Positions 1 to 8,771 of a stretch of DNA of 64,000 nucleotides are shown one piece after another. Where the stretch lies: positions 1,074,144-1,138,143 of the forward strand of contig NZ_CM001792.1 of the NCBI RefSeq assembly GCF_000340475.1, in the 5' to 3' direction. This stretch comes from Oceanobacillus kimchii X50 (lineage in GTDB: Bacteria > Bacillota > Bacilli > Bacillales > Amphibacillaceae). Both the position numbers and the translations under genes were made by a program. The notes under the pieces were generated by a model, which was not told the DNA's origin, did no database searches, and worked only from the letters and a program-made list of their open reading frames with translations. How positions within the stretch are numbered: the first letter of the stretch is position 1; the number at the start of each line of letters is the position of its first letter.

Positions 1-494
1 ATATATCACAGAATCCTTATTTATTTTCAGGGACAATTGCTGAGAACATTGCTTTAGGTAGTACGAAAGTACATGACCATAATGAAATAAAACAAGCAGC
101 GATGGAAGCAGGAATTTGGGAATGGATTGAGCAGCTTCCGTCTGGATTAGATACCAATATTGGTGAGGCTGGTAGAGGATTATCAGGGGGTGAAAAACAA
201 CGTGTAGTTTTAGCACGTACTTTTCTAAAAAGACCGAATATAATTCTATTTGATGAACCGACGACGGGGTTAGATGTGCACACAGAAGAAGTTTTACAAC
301 AATCAATGAATAAGTTACGAGAATATGCAACTGTAATAACTGTCGCACACCGTATTCAAACTATACGTTCAGCAGATAAAATAGTATTGATGGAACAGGG
401 TTCTATTCGCGCGATTGGAACAGATCGAGAGTTACTTCAAGAGGACGAATTATACCAGTCTATGATGAAATTGCAACAAGGAGGAGAGGTTTAA
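1..494 (+). CDS. cydD: Thiol reductant ABC exporter subunit CydD, C-terminal part (cut by window edge)
   Basis: This is the 3' end of an ABC exporter half; the frame is open from base 3 and the start lies outside the window. Visible are the Q-loop (QNPYLFSGTI), the signature LSGGEKQR, Walker B (IILFDEPT) and the switch His in VAHR, so the nucleotide-binding domain is complete after the Q-loop. CydD pairs with CydC to form the heterodimeric exporter of glutathione/cysteine needed to assemble cytochrome bd. The stop codon overlaps the start of the next gene by one base, which fits a two-gene operon. The CydD name rests on that partner and on the nearby cydAB; the fragment alone would only say ABC exporter. 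Confidence 0.85.
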   Translation, partial: ISQNPYLFSGTIAENIALGSTKVHDHNEIKQAAMEAGIWEWIEQLPSGLDTNIGEAGRGLSGGEKQRVVLARTFLKRPNIILFDEPTTGLDVHTEEVLQQSMNKLREYATVITVAHRIQTIRSADKIVLMEQGSIRAIGTDRELLQEDELYQSMMKLQQGGEV

Positions 495-2215
495 TGCAAG
501 AATTAAAACTCATCATGAAAATGACAATGAAAGAAAAGAAAGACGTCCTCCTATCTATCTTGTTCGGTTTTTTAGCTGGAGTTACGGCTGTTTCATTATT
601 TGCATCAAGTGGCTATTTAATATCTAAAGCTGCGCTTACCCCACCTATATATACATTGATGATAATCGTTGCGATGGTAAAAATGTTAGGGATATCTTCG
701 GCACTCAGTCGTTATGGAGAAAGGTATTTTTCTCATCGTGGAACATTTTCGATGCTTCGCAATTTGCGAGTATACGTATATGAAAAAATTGAACCAATTT
801 CGACTACGATATTACAAAAATATAGAAGTGGTGATATTTTAGCGCGCATTGTAGGCGATGTAGAATCTCTGCAGCATTTTTTCTTAAGAGTTTTTTATCC
901 ACCAATTGTCTTAATGACCGTTTTTATTGCGACGATTACATTTACTATGGTATTTTCCATACCTATTGCGATGGTAATTTTGATTGGGATGATATTCGTT
1001 GTTATTGTTGTCCCTAGCTTATTTTATCTCTATCAAAGAAAGATAGCTAATAACATTCGTTCGTATCGCGGGCAGCTTTCTTCGGAGGTCACAGAGTATT
1101 TATATGGTTTTACAGATTTGAAAATATACGGACAAGCAGAGTTAAAAAAAAATAACATTCTAAAAAAAGTTACTTTATATGAACAAGCAACTAAACAAGC
1201 GAATAATCAACAAGCTTTTCGTGAGTCTTTATTAACTTTTGTTTCATTTATCGTATCGGTGACTGTATTAGGGTTAGCTGGTTATTTTGTAGCAAATGGT
1301 AATTTAGAAGGAATATTATTAGCAATGTTATTTATGATTTCATTGACAGTCTTTGAAGATACATCAAATATGGCATTGTTTCCTGCCTATTTAGAGGAAA
1401 CGAAACAATCTGCTCGTCGATTAGAGGAAGTGTGGAATGTTAATGAAGATAAAAATGAAGTGAAAAAGCCATTTGTATTGGAAGCCAACTTAGCGCCAAC
1501 TATTACATTGGAGAACGTGACAAAGAAATATTCAAGTACTCCTCGTCCGATTGCGCAAAATATTTCTCTTCATATCGAATCAGGATCTAAAATAGCTATC
1601 GTAGGTGCGAGTGGATCTGGTAAGTCGACTCTCTTACAGCTTATCCTGGGGATGGTTCCCTCAACAGATGGTCTAATAAAGTGGAACGAGAAATCAATTG
1701 ATTATTTAGAAAAGGAAACTTTATGGAATCATGCGAACGTTTCATTACAATCCAATCATTTTTTCTATGGGACAATTCGCGACAATTTACATTTAGCCAA
1801 TTCTGAAGCAACAGATGACGAACTTTGTGAGGCTTTGGATAATGTAAAGTTACATCATATTCGTTTGGATGACTTATTACTGGAACAAGGTTCCAATCTT
1901 TCAGGAGGAGAAAAACAACGTCTAGCGATAGCCCGACTATTTATTCGAAAGGCCGCCGTATGGGCGTTAGATGAACCAACTTCGTCCTTAGATGTAGTAA
2001 CTGAAAAACATATTTGGGATAAGATTGACCAACATTCAGAGCGAAGTACAGTAATTGTAGTAACACATCGTTTAACGAGATTACAAAAAATGGATGAAAT
2101 AATTGTTATGGACCATGGGAAAGTTGTTGAACAAGGAACTTACCAAAACTTAATGCAGTATAACGGATATTTCAAACGTATGAAAGATTTGGAAAATGCA
2201 AAACTAAATCTATAG
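494..2215 (+). CDS. cydC: Thiol reductant ABC exporter subunit CydC
   Basis: A 573-residue half-transporter with the family's usual length. The N-terminal half (about residues 20-300) carries six hydrophobic segments. The C-terminal half is an ATPase domain with Walker A GASGSGKST near 370, signature LSGGEKQRLAIAR near 475, Walker B (AVWALDEPT) and a VVTHR switch His. With CydD it exports thiol reductants to the outside of the membrane, required for mature cytochrome bd. A GGAGAGG ribosome binding site lies just ahead of the ATG. In Bacillus subtilis cydABCD is one operon; here cydDC runs on the opposite strand, converging on cydABS. CydC versus CydD is assigned by order and is less certain than the family. 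Confidence 0.9.
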   Translation: MQELKLIMKMTMKEKKDVLLSILFGFLAGVTAVSLFASSGYLISKAALTPPIYTLMIIVAMVKMLGISSALSRYGERYFSHRGTFSMLRNLRVYVYEKIEPISTTILQKYRSGDILARIVGDVESLQHFFLRVFYPPIVLMTVFIATITFTMVFSIPIAMVILIGMIFVVIVVPSLFYLYQRKIANNIRSYRGQLSSEVTEYLYGFTDLKIYGQAELKKNNILKKVTLYEQATKQANNQQAFRESLLTFVSFIVSVTVLGLAGYFVANGNLEGILLAMLFMISLTVFEDTSNMALFPAYLEETKQSARRLEEVWNVNEDKNEVKKPFVLEANLAPTITLENVTKKYSSTPRPIAQNISLHIESGSKIAIVGASGSGKSTLLQLILGMVPSTDGLIKWNEKSIDYLEKETLWNHANVSLQSNHFFYGTIRDNLHLANSEATDDELCEALDNVKLHHIRLDDLLLEQGSNLSGGEKQRLAIARLFIRKAAVWALDEPTSSLDVVTEKHIWDKIDQHSERSTVIVVTHRLTRLQKMDEIIVMDHGKVVEQGTYQNLMQYNGYFKRMKDLENAKLNL

Positions 2216-2256
2216 GGGTGTCGTTCCTTGAAATAAATTTAATAGACAATAAAGAA

Positions 2257-2294
2257 CCGAACCGCATCGGATTTTAATATTCGATGCGGTTCGG
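2257..2294. terminator. Inverted repeat at the cydC / cydS junction
   Basis: A perfect 13-bp stem (CCGAACCGCATCG at 2257-2269 and its complement at 2282-2294) with a 12-base loop follows cydC. There is no T run on the + strand because the 149-bp tandem repeat starts at the very next base. On the - strand the stem is followed by TTCTTTATT. It is probably the remnant of a shared terminator for the two convergent operons. Confidence 0.55.
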
Positions 2295-2648
2295 TCAGTC
2301 CAGTCTCTACGTTTCTGTACGGCGCCCATCACTTTTCTTTATGATCCAGTTCTGTGCGCCAAAAACTAGGCGACTTCCCACCATGCTCTACGATAAGTCA
2401 TCATCGGTTCATACCTCACCGTGATTCCTATATCTCAGTCATGTCAGTCCAGTCTCTACGTTTCTGTACGGCGCCCATCACTTTTCTCTATGATCCAGTT
2501 CTGTGCGCCAAAAACTAGGCGACTTCCCACCATGCTCTACGATAAGTCATCATCGGTTTATACCTCACCGTGATTCCTATATCTCAGTCATGTCAGTCCA
2601 GTCTCTACGTTTCTGTACGGCGCCCATCACTTTTCTCTTTATGATCCA
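2295..2648. repeat. Tandem repeat, 149-bp unit, two full copies plus a partial third
   Basis: The unit begins at 2295, 2444 and 2593, so the period is exactly 149 bp. The copies differ at only a few bases (for example TTTCTTTATG against TTTCTCTATG). The third copy stops after about 56 bp, at GATCCA, inside the 3' end of cydS. The unit contains a GGCGC...GCGCC pairing. Because 149 is not a multiple of three, no reading frame is conserved through the array, so it is not a coding repeat. The origin and role are unknown to me. Confidence 0.9.
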
Positions 2649-2734
2649 TCTTTTAGTGCTACATAAAATGAAATTCCCATTGCAGCAAACAAAATAAGGA
2701 AGGGTGCGATAAAAATTAGAAAATCATTAATCAT
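2639..2734 (-). CDS. cydS: CydS-like small subunit of cytochrome bd oxidase (31 residues)
   Basis: This short gene starts 6 bp after the cydB stop codon on the same strand. A GGAAAGAAG ribosome binding site lies inside the end of cydB. The product is 31 residues: a single hydrophobic helix with a proline at position 11 (FIAPFLILF), then a C-terminal VALKDGS. The CydS subunit described in Geobacillus bd oxidase is about 33 residues, is encoded directly after cydB, and has the same plan (an APxx helix and a xxLKD ending). I infer that this is its equivalent, stabilising CydA in the membrane. Its last two codons and stop lie inside the third copy of the 149-bp repeat, so its C-terminus may have been altered by the repeat. 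Confidence 0.75.
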   Translation of the reverse strand: MINDFLIFIAPFLILFAAMGISFYVALKDGS

Positions 2735-2740
2735 ATTTAA

Positions 2741-3754
2741 TCACTTCTTTCCTTTTTTATAGTTTTCATCAAACAAGAATAGCTTTAACAGCAAATACAG
2801 CGATGGTATTAATAATGCCATACCTAGTATGAAGGCAATAATTAAAGATATCGCCATTGCTTGATTGGTAAAACCTTCGGATATAGTAATATAAGGGTAT
2901 AAAAGATATGGGTAATGAGAAATACCATATCCGAAAAAGGCAAAAGCAAATTGACCAACTAATAACCAGAATGCTTTAATGTAGTTCTTACGTTTCCATA
3001 TTAACCATACGGTACCAATCCATAATAGAAAAGATATTCCGAACATCCACCATAGATCAATAATATTGTTAAAGTGTTCTTCATTATGGAAACGCAGTTC
3101 TATAATAATCCCCGAAGCTGCAAGGATAAGTGGAACGGACCAAACTAGTGCATATTTCCGCATTAAGTTTGTTGCTCCTTCATCTCCGGTCTCATTTGCA
3201 TACCAGGTTAAGAATACAGAAGAAATATAGAGCACTGCGATAATGCTCAATACTACAATTGACCATGTTAGTGGGCTTGTAAATAAATCAAGATATTCAA
3301 GTTGTGGCTCCCCATTACTAATGGTGATAAATCCGCCTTCCGATATTGTCAATACAATAGACAGAGAAGCTGGAAGTAATACTCCAGATGCTCCATACAT
3401 AAATGCATAACCTTTGTGTCCTTTTTTTCCATATGATTCAAAAGCATAATAAGACCCACGGATTGCCAGTAAGATTAAGGCCAAACTTCCAGGAACAAGG
3501 AGAATGGTGCCAAAGTAAAATGCTGTTTCTGGAAAGAATCCAACGATTCCTACGAAGAAAAATACAAAAAATACATTTGTGACTTCCCATACTGGCGAAA
3601 GATAACGCTGAATTACCTTAGACACGATATGTTGTTTTCCAGTTAGAATGCTGTATGCATTAAAGAAACCTGCACCGTAATCAATTGAACCAACGATGAC
3701 ATATCCAAATAGGAATAACCAAAGCACAGAAATACCGATAATTTCTAATATCAT
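2741..3754 (-). CDS. cydB: Cytochrome bd ubiquinol/menaquinol oxidase subunit II (CydB)
   Basis: A 337-residue integral membrane protein, normal length for the Bacillus-type CydB, with about eight or nine hydrophobic helices and a lysine-rich end. The N-terminus carries the family's VIVGSIDYGAG segment. CydB is the second subunit of the bd oxidase, which reduces oxygen to water with quinol and works at low oxygen tension. Its ATG overlaps the end of cydA by four bases, so translation is coupled. It is followed at once by cydS. Confidence 0.95.
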   Translation of the reverse strand: MILEIIGISVLWLFLFGYVIVGSIDYGAGFFNAYSILTGKQHIVSKVIQRYLSPVWEVTNVFFVFFFVGIVGFFPETAFYFGTILLVPGSLALILLAIRGSYYAFESYGKKGHKGYAFMYGASGVLLPASLSIVLTISEGGFITISNGEPQLEYLDLFTSPLTWSIVVLSIIAVLYISSVFLTWYANETGDEGATNLMRKYALVWSVPLILAASGIIIELRFHNEEHFNNIIDLWWMFGISFLLWIGTVWLIWKRKNYIKAFWLLVGQFAFAFFGYGISHYPYLLYPYITISEGFTNQAMAISLIIAFILGMALLIPSLYLLLKLFLFDENYKKGKK

Positions 3755-5091
3755 GATTGGTCACCACCTTGAAAATTCTCGATGTCTTTATCTATCGGAT
3801 TTCTTTGGAACATTTTTCTTAAAACAACTACAGTTCCTACTCCTAAGATAAGATAAAGTAGTACAAATAAGAAGAACATAATTCCAACATAATCACTGGT
3901 TGTTGCTGCTTCGTCAATGGTCATAATTCCTCGTAAAATCCAGGGCTGTCTACCAACTTCAGCCATCCACCAGCCAGCTTCAATAGCTAAGAACGATAAT
4001 GGACCTCCGAGAACAATGAGCCTACGATACCATTTTGATTCGACAAAGTTCCAGCTTCTTCGAATACCAAGCCAATAAATAAATGATAAACCAAGCATAA
4101 ATACTCCGATGGTCACCATCGTGTCAAAAAAATAATGAATGACAAGTGGAGGTTGCTCATCTTCAGGGAATTCATTTAGACCAATAACTTCTGCTGTTGG
4201 CCAGCTGTGTGCTAATATACTTAGTGCATAAGGGATTTCCAATGCGTATTGCGGTTCATTGTTGTCATCGAGAATCCCCCACATAACTAAAGGCGCTTCA
4301 GAAGAAGTCTCAAAATGCCATTCCGCAGCAGCTAGTTTTTCCGGCTGGTATTCTGCTAAGTATTTACCAGAGAGGTCTCCAATTAACGCTGTTGCTAGGG
4401 CAAAGACAAAACCTATTTTCATTAGCATGTTAAGTGATTTCTTATGATATTCACGATTTGAACCTTGTAATAGACGAAAGGCTGCAATCGCAGCAAGAAC
4501 AAAAGCAATCGTCATATAACCAGTAGATAAAACATGCGCAACTTTTGTAGGCATGGAAACTGTGAACATGGCAGCAAGTGGATTAGCATTAACAAGCTCG
4601 CCATTAGCAATATCAAATCCGCCTGGAGAATTCATAAACGAGTTAACTACCGTAATAAAGTAAGCAGACATACCGCCACCTACGGCAACAGGTATTAGTA
4701 ATAAGAGATGTTTTTTTTGATTATCAAAGCGATCCCAAGTATATAGGTAAATACCAAGAAAAATAGCTTCAAAAAAGAATGCAAATACTTCCATAAATAG
4801 AGGAAGTGCGATAATATTACCAGCTAGCTCCATGAAACTTGGCCAGAGCAGTGACAGCTGTAACCCAATAGCCGTACCTGTAACTACTCCGACAGCTACT
4901 GTTACAATGAATCCTTTGGCCCAACGTCTTGCCATTAGTAAGTAATGCATGTCATTTTTCTTAATTCCTATCCATTGGGCAATCATAATCATTAATGGAA
5001 CGCCGACGCCAATTGTTGCATAAATAATATGAAAAGAGAGGGTGAGTAAAGTCAGCATTCGGCTGGCATATACCGGATCATCGAATATCAT
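3751..5091 (-). CDS. cydA: Cytochrome bd ubiquinol/menaquinol oxidase subunit I (CydA)
   Basis: A 446-residue membrane protein, the length of the short Q-loop Gram-positive CydA. It shows an early helix with a conserved His (TLSFHIIYATIG, residue 21), a helix with WDRF, and the diagnostic AEVGRQPW motif near residue 370, all known family signatures for haem and quinol binding. It holds haems b558, b595 and d and oxidises menaquinol. An AAGGAGGT site precedes the ATG. The gene has its own promoter in the 58-bp gap from the upstream NRDE gene. I saw no clear Rex-type palindrome in that gap. Confidence 0.96.
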   Translation of the reverse strand: MIFDDPVYASRMLTLLTLSFHIIYATIGVGVPLMIMIAQWIGIKKNDMHYLLMARRWAKGFIVTVAVGVVTGTAIGLQLSLLWPSFMELAGNIIALPLFMEVFAFFFEAIFLGIYLYTWDRFDNQKKHLLLLIPVAVGGGMSAYFITVVNSFMNSPGGFDIANGELVNANPLAAMFTVSMPTKVAHVLSTGYMTIAFVLAAIAAFRLLQGSNREYHKKSLNMLMKIGFVFALATALIGDLSGKYLAEYQPEKLAAAEWHFETSSEAPLVMWGILDDNNEPQYALEIPYALSILAHSWPTAEVIGLNEFPEDEQPPLVIHYFFDTMVTIGVFMLGLSFIYWLGIRRSWNFVESKWYRRLIVLGGPLSFLAIEAGWWMAEVGRQPWILRGIMTIDEAATTSDYVGIMFFLFVLLYLILGVGTVVVLRKMFQRNPIDKDIENFQGGDQS

Positions 5092-5118
5092 TTGTGGACC
5101 TCCTTATAGAACAATCAT

Positions 5119-5147
5119 ATTGTATTAATTTACCCGTTGATTAACAA
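5119..5147 (-). promoter_or_regulatory. Sigma-A-like promoter of cydABS
   Basis: On the - strand TTGTTA (5147-5142) and TACAAT (5124-5119) are separated by exactly 17 bp. They lie 28 bp upstream of the cydA start, directly after the stop of the preceding gene. The strict spacing and position make this a plausible promoter. Confidence 0.55.
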
Positions 5148-5149
5148 AA

Positions 5150-5920
5150 TTAATCGGATACAATCGAAAAATGGTAATTTATATCTCCTATTGCTTTGCC
5201 TTGGTGATACGTACGTTCTATAAAGGTAACATTGCTTTTTTTATCGACTAAAATAATCGTAGATGTTCTTGTTCCATAATTACCCGTATCTATGAACATA
5301 GATGATAAATTTCGTTCTAAATGGATTCCTACACCAGTGTCAGGAAGACATTGATCACTAGGCTTATCAGCATTTTTCAAGATATGAAACAACGACTCGC
5401 TAGAAATATTTTGGTTTTTTTCTAGGTACGACTGTAATAAATCTTTGGCTTTTAATACTTTTGGCCACGGAGTATTCAGTTTATCATTACTTAATGAGTG
5501 AATGCCTGAATCTAATTGTTCGCTACTATTATAAATATTGTTGTAAGTATAGAGCTTTTGGTAATTACCAAATAAAGCATTATATCCCGAATATAAGGAT
5601 TTGTCTTGTTCTAAATCAGATAAAAAATGTGTTGAATCTATTTCATAATTTAAAAAATCAACAGGTATTTTTCCTCTTGAATATTTGCCTGTTTCAGGAA
5701 GTGAAGGGTTTCTGTAATTGGTAATTGCTGCAATTTTTCCTTTTTTTGTTATACCCAACCATGTACCTTTTGATTTTAAATCTCTTCCTGCTAGAATTTC
5801 TGGAGCATCATCCCAAAATGTAGCTTTTGCAGTGGGGCGATCATAGAATTCATCACGATTGGCAATCAATATAAATGGATATAGTGAATGTTTTTGGATA
5901 GCAAAAGTTATTAAACACAT
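5150..5920 (-). CDS. NRDE family protein (DUF833 / TANGO2-like)
   Basis: The protein starts MCLITF and carries the family's name motif in ILIANRDEFYDRPT, followed by WDD, ILAGRDL and GTWLGI. I placed the start at the ATG directly before Cys2: AGGAGGT lies 7 bases upstream, and the family has an N-terminal Cys after Met removal. A TTG two codons earlier is the alternative. The product is about 256 residues, soluble, with no signal peptide. NRDE proteins are related to Ntn-type hydrolases, and the eukaryotic member TANGO2 is linked to haem or lipid handling. The bacterial substrate is not known. Position just upstream of cydA is suggestive but may be chance. Confidence 0.85.
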   Translation of the reverse strand: MCLITFAIQKHSLYPFILIANRDEFYDRPTAKATFWDDAPEILAGRDLKSKGTWLGITKKGKIAAITNYRNPSLPETGKYSRGKIPVDFLNYEIDSTHFLSDLEQDKSLYSGYNALFGNYQKLYTYNNIYNSSEQLDSGIHSLSNDKLNTPWPKVLKAKDLLQSYLEKNQNISSESLFHILKNADKPSDQCLPDTGVGIHLERNLSSMFIDTGNYGTRTSTIILVDKKSNVTFIERTYHQGKAIGDINYHFSIVSD

Positions 5921-5996
5921 AATCAAACCTCCTATTCATAATTATAAATGGAAAGGATTGATTTTCCTAAAAATCAGATTGATATAAGTAAAGCTG

Positions 5997-6025
5997 TTGA
6001 CAATTAATGAGAAACTGATAATAAT
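5997..6025 (+). promoter_or_regulatory. Sigma-A-like promoter of the proBA leader
   Basis: TTGACA (5997-6002) and AATAAT (6020-6025) with 17-bp spacing lie directly ahead of the T-box leader. Transcription would begin near 6032. Confidence 0.6.
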
Positions 6026-6031
6026 AAATTA

Positions 6032-6283
6032 CAATACAGTTGAACGTTTAACAGAGGAATAGTATGTAAATATCGAATGAAAGAGATCGGAATTTATTAG
6101 CTGAGAGATTCCGTCATTGCTGATTTATCAGAACCTACCTTTGGAGTCTCATGCAAACATGGGCGTTTATCCAGCGTTAATGGAAGAAGTGAGATGCAAG
6201 TTCGATCGCATCTAAATTGTGGTGGTACCGCGGAAGAAAACTCTTTCGTCCCTTTTTGTTAAATTGGGATGAAAGGGTTTTTT
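6032..6283 (+). promoter_or_regulatory. T-box leader, proline-specific, with terminator
   Basis: The leader holds the T-box sequence around TGGTGGTACCGCGG (6220-6233). A terminator follows: CTCTTTCGTCCC pairs with GGGATGAAAGGG, then TTTTTT (6239-6283). In stem I the specifier loop reads GAACCTAC, giving CCT (Pro) as specifier codon at 6134-6136. Uncharged tRNA-Pro is expected to bind and stabilise the antiterminator, turning on the proline pathway genes downstream. This agrees with proBA being next. The specifier reading is by eye; the T-box identity itself is secure. Confidence 0.93.
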
Positions 6284-6331
6284 ATTATATCTGAGAATAG
6301 ACATCTAGAGAATAATGAGGAGGAGAAGAAT

Positions 6332-7450
6332 ATGAATAAAAAGAGGGTAGTTATAAAAATTGGAAGTAGCTCACTGACGAATGAAAAAGGCGAAATTGAT
6401 CATAAAAAATTAGAAGATCATGTAAATGCGTTAGCTATGTTACATCAACATAATTTCGAAGTGATTTTAGTTTCCTCAGGAGCTGTTGCAGCTGGGTTTC
6501 GAAACCTAGGATACTCTTCTAGGCCTGTTACATTAAAAGGAAAACAAGCATCTGCGGCCATCGGTCAAGGTCTATTAATTCATACTTATATGAATAAGTT
6601 TATGGAATACAATATTCGATCTGCTCAATTATTATTAACAAGGACTGATTTTTCGATTCAAAAACGGTATAAAAATGCTACTTCTACTATGTTGGAGTTA
6701 TTAGAACGAGGCGTTATTCCGATTATTAATGAAAATGACACAGTTGCAGTTGATGAATTAACGTTTGGGGATAATGATATGCTTTCTGCTTTAGTTAGTG
6801 GAGCTATTCATGCAGCTCAATTAATTATATTAACCGATATTGATGGAATTTATGATAAACACCCTGGTAAATATGTGAGTGCGAAACGCTACGACACAAT
6901 TGATTTAATTACTGACGAAATGATACAGGAAACAGATGTATCGGGTTCGAAATTAGGTACTGGGGGTATGAAATCGAAACTGATGGCAGCAAAGGTTGCT
7001 ACTTCTCTCGGAGTCCCTGTTTTTATTGGTAAGGGGGAAGGAATATCTAAATTACTAGAAATAGTTAATGGTAATGGAGAGGGTACTTATGTCAAAAGTG
7101 TTCGAAGTAAACAAATTTCCATTCGCAAGCAATGGATTTCTCTTCACTCGACATTAGAAGGAAAACTACTTATTGACGATGGAGCTACCCAAGCGCTTAT
7201 GTATAACGGAAGTAGTTTGCTGTCAGCTGGTGTGGTAAATATTCAGGGGGATTTTGAAGATGGAGATGTTGTAGAAGTTTATAATAGAAGTAAATTATTA
7301 GGAAGAGGACAAGTGAGCTGTTCATCGGAAGAGCTCAAAGCAGCCAAAACATTAAAAAAAGCAAAACAGGTGACGCAACTTTCTGCTATTGAGGTTATTC
7401 ACAGAGATTCGTGGGTTATGGTTGATCAAATAAAGGAGGAGTTACTATGA
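6332..7450 (+). CDS. proB: Glutamate 5-kinase
   Basis: First step of proline synthesis: ATP-dependent phosphorylation of glutamate. The amino acid kinase domain spans about residues 1-255, with VIKIGSSSL at the start, LVSSGAVAAG near 50, INENDTVA near 135 and GTGGMKSK near 210. A C-terminal PUA domain follows, from about 275 to 350. The chosen ATG has GAGGAGGAG just upstream and gives 372 residues beginning MNKKRVVIKIG. An in-frame ATG at 6269 is inside the T-box terminator and cannot be a sensible start. The stop overlaps proA by four bases. Expression should follow proline tRNA charging through the leader. Confidence 0.96.
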   Translation: MNKKRVVIKIGSSSLTNEKGEIDHKKLEDHVNALAMLHQHNFEVILVSSGAVAAGFRNLGYSSRPVTLKGKQASAAIGQGLLIHTYMNKFMEYNIRSAQLLLTRTDFSIQKRYKNATSTMLELLERGVIPIINENDTVAVDELTFGDNDMLSALVSGAIHAAQLIILTDIDGIYDKHPGKYVSAKRYDTIDLITDEMIQETDVSGSKLGTGGMKSKLMAAKVATSLGVPVFIGKGEGISKLLEIVNGNGEGTYVKSVRSKQISIRKQWISLHSTLEGKLLIDDGATQALMYNGSSLLSAGVVNIQGDFEDGDVVEVYNRSKLLGRGQVSCSSEELKAAKTLKKAKQVTQLSAIEVIHRDSWVMVDQIKEELL

Positions 7451-8694
7451 ATGAAGTGATAGAGAAAGCTAAGAGTGCAAAACAAGCAAGTTATCAAATG
7501 GCCCTATCTACAACTGATGACAAAAATGAAGCATTACAATTAATATCTCAAGCAATTCTAGATAAAAAACAAGAAATAATAACAGCAAACGTCCTGGATA
7601 TAGAAGAGGGAAAGAAAAAAGGTTTATCTGATTCGGTTATCGATAGAATTAAATTAAATGAGGAAAGATTACAAGATATAGCTGAAGCAATTTTACAGGT
7701 AACTATATTAACTGATCCTATTGGTGAAACCCTAGAAATAATAGAAAAAGACAATGGTTTATTTATTACGAAGAAGCGGGTCCCAATTGGAGTTATTGGA
7801 ATGGTTTATGAAGCTAGACCTAATGTCACTGTTGATGCAGCTTCACTTGCAATAAAGACAGGAAACGCAGTAGTATTACGTGGTAGTTCTTCAGCTATAC
7901 ATTCTAACAAAGCACTTATTCATGTAATTCATGATGCATTAACTTCTAGCTCCATACCAAAAGAAGCTGTACAATTAATAGAAGATACTAGAAGAGAAGT
8001 AGCGAATCAACTATTTCAATTAAATGAATATCTGGATGTTTTAATACCAAGGGGAGGAAAACAATTAATCGAAACAGTGGTAAAACAATCTACGGTACCT
8101 GTTATTGAAACCGGTGCAGGGAACTGCCATGTTTATCTAGATGAATCTGCTAAAGTAGAGATGGCAACGGAAATTGTTTTGAATGCAAAACTACAACGAC
8201 CATCAGTATGTAATGCAATCGAGTCATTAATTATTCATAAACAGTGGTTTGAAAATCATGGTTTAGAACTATTAAAAAGCATGCAATCTCATGACATAAC
8301 AATTCACGGGGATGGATTCGTTATGGAGAGATTTCCAACTGCTATAAGAGCAGAGGAAAAAGATTGGGAAACGGAGTATTTAGCAAGTGAAATAAGTGTA
8401 AAAATAGTTGGTTCAGTATCAGAAGCGATCGCCCACATCAATCGATATGGTACACGTCATTCGGAAGCTATTATAACTGAAAACAAGATTAATGCTGAAC
8501 AATTTCAACTTCAAGTTGACGCTGCAGCAGTTTATCACAATGCTTCAACTAGATTTACAGATGGATTTGAATTCGGATATGGTGCAGAAATAGGGATTAG
8601 TACACAAAAATTACATGCTCGAGGTCCAATGGGGCTGGAAGCATTAACTTCAATTAAATTTGTGATTTCAGGCTCAGGCCAAATTCGCAATTAA
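7447..8694 (+). CDS. proA: Glutamate-5-semialdehyde dehydrogenase (gamma-glutamyl phosphate reductase)
   Basis: Second enzyme of proline synthesis: it reduces gamma-glutamyl phosphate with NADPH to glutamate semialdehyde. At 415 residues it has the usual length. It shows the PIGVIGMVYEARPNVT cofactor region near residue 115, the catalytic Cys in QRPSVCNA near 255, and the C-terminal HARGPMGLEALTS motif. The start overlaps the proB stop (ATGA) and is preceded by AAAGGAGG inside proB. A bidirectional terminator follows at once. proI, needed to finish the pathway, is not in this window. Confidence 0.96.
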   Translation: MNEVIEKAKSAKQASYQMALSTTDDKNEALQLISQAILDKKQEIITANVLDIEEGKKKGLSDSVIDRIKLNEERLQDIAEAILQVTILTDPIGETLEIIEKDNGLFITKKRVPIGVIGMVYEARPNVTVDAASLAIKTGNAVVLRGSSSAIHSNKALIHVIHDALTSSSIPKEAVQLIEDTRREVANQLFQLNEYLDVLIPRGGKQLIETVVKQSTVPVIETGAGNCHVYLDESAKVEMATEIVLNAKLQRPSVCNAIESLIIHKQWFENHGLELLKSMQSHDITIHGDGFVMERFPTAIRAEEKDWETEYLASEISVKIVGSVSEAIAHINRYGTRHSEAIITENKINAEQFQLQVDAAAVYHNASTRFTDGFEFGYGAEIGISTQKLHARGPMGLEALTSIKFVISGSGQIRN

Positions 8695-8696
8695 TT

Positions 8697-8757
8697 AAAA
8701 CTCCAAACTACTTTCAGCTTATATAGGAAGTCTAATAAGTAGTTTGGAGTTATTTAT
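8697..8757. terminator. Bidirectional terminator between proA and the MetE-like gene
   Basis: A 14-bp stem (AACTCCAAACTACT at 8699-8712 with its complement at 8738-8751) is followed by TATTTAT on the + strand and by TTTTAATTAATT on the - strand. It sits between two convergent genes and can serve both. Confidence 0.8.
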
Positions 8758-8771
8758 AGATTTTATTAAGC

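Noticed and set aside
2503..2697. 64-codon + frame across the 149-bp repeat
   Set aside because: It runs through a repeat whose period is not a multiple of three and overlaps cydS on the other strand; not a gene.
6269..6331. Longer ProB start at 6269
   Set aside because: The ATG is inside the T-box terminator and no ribosome binding site precedes it.
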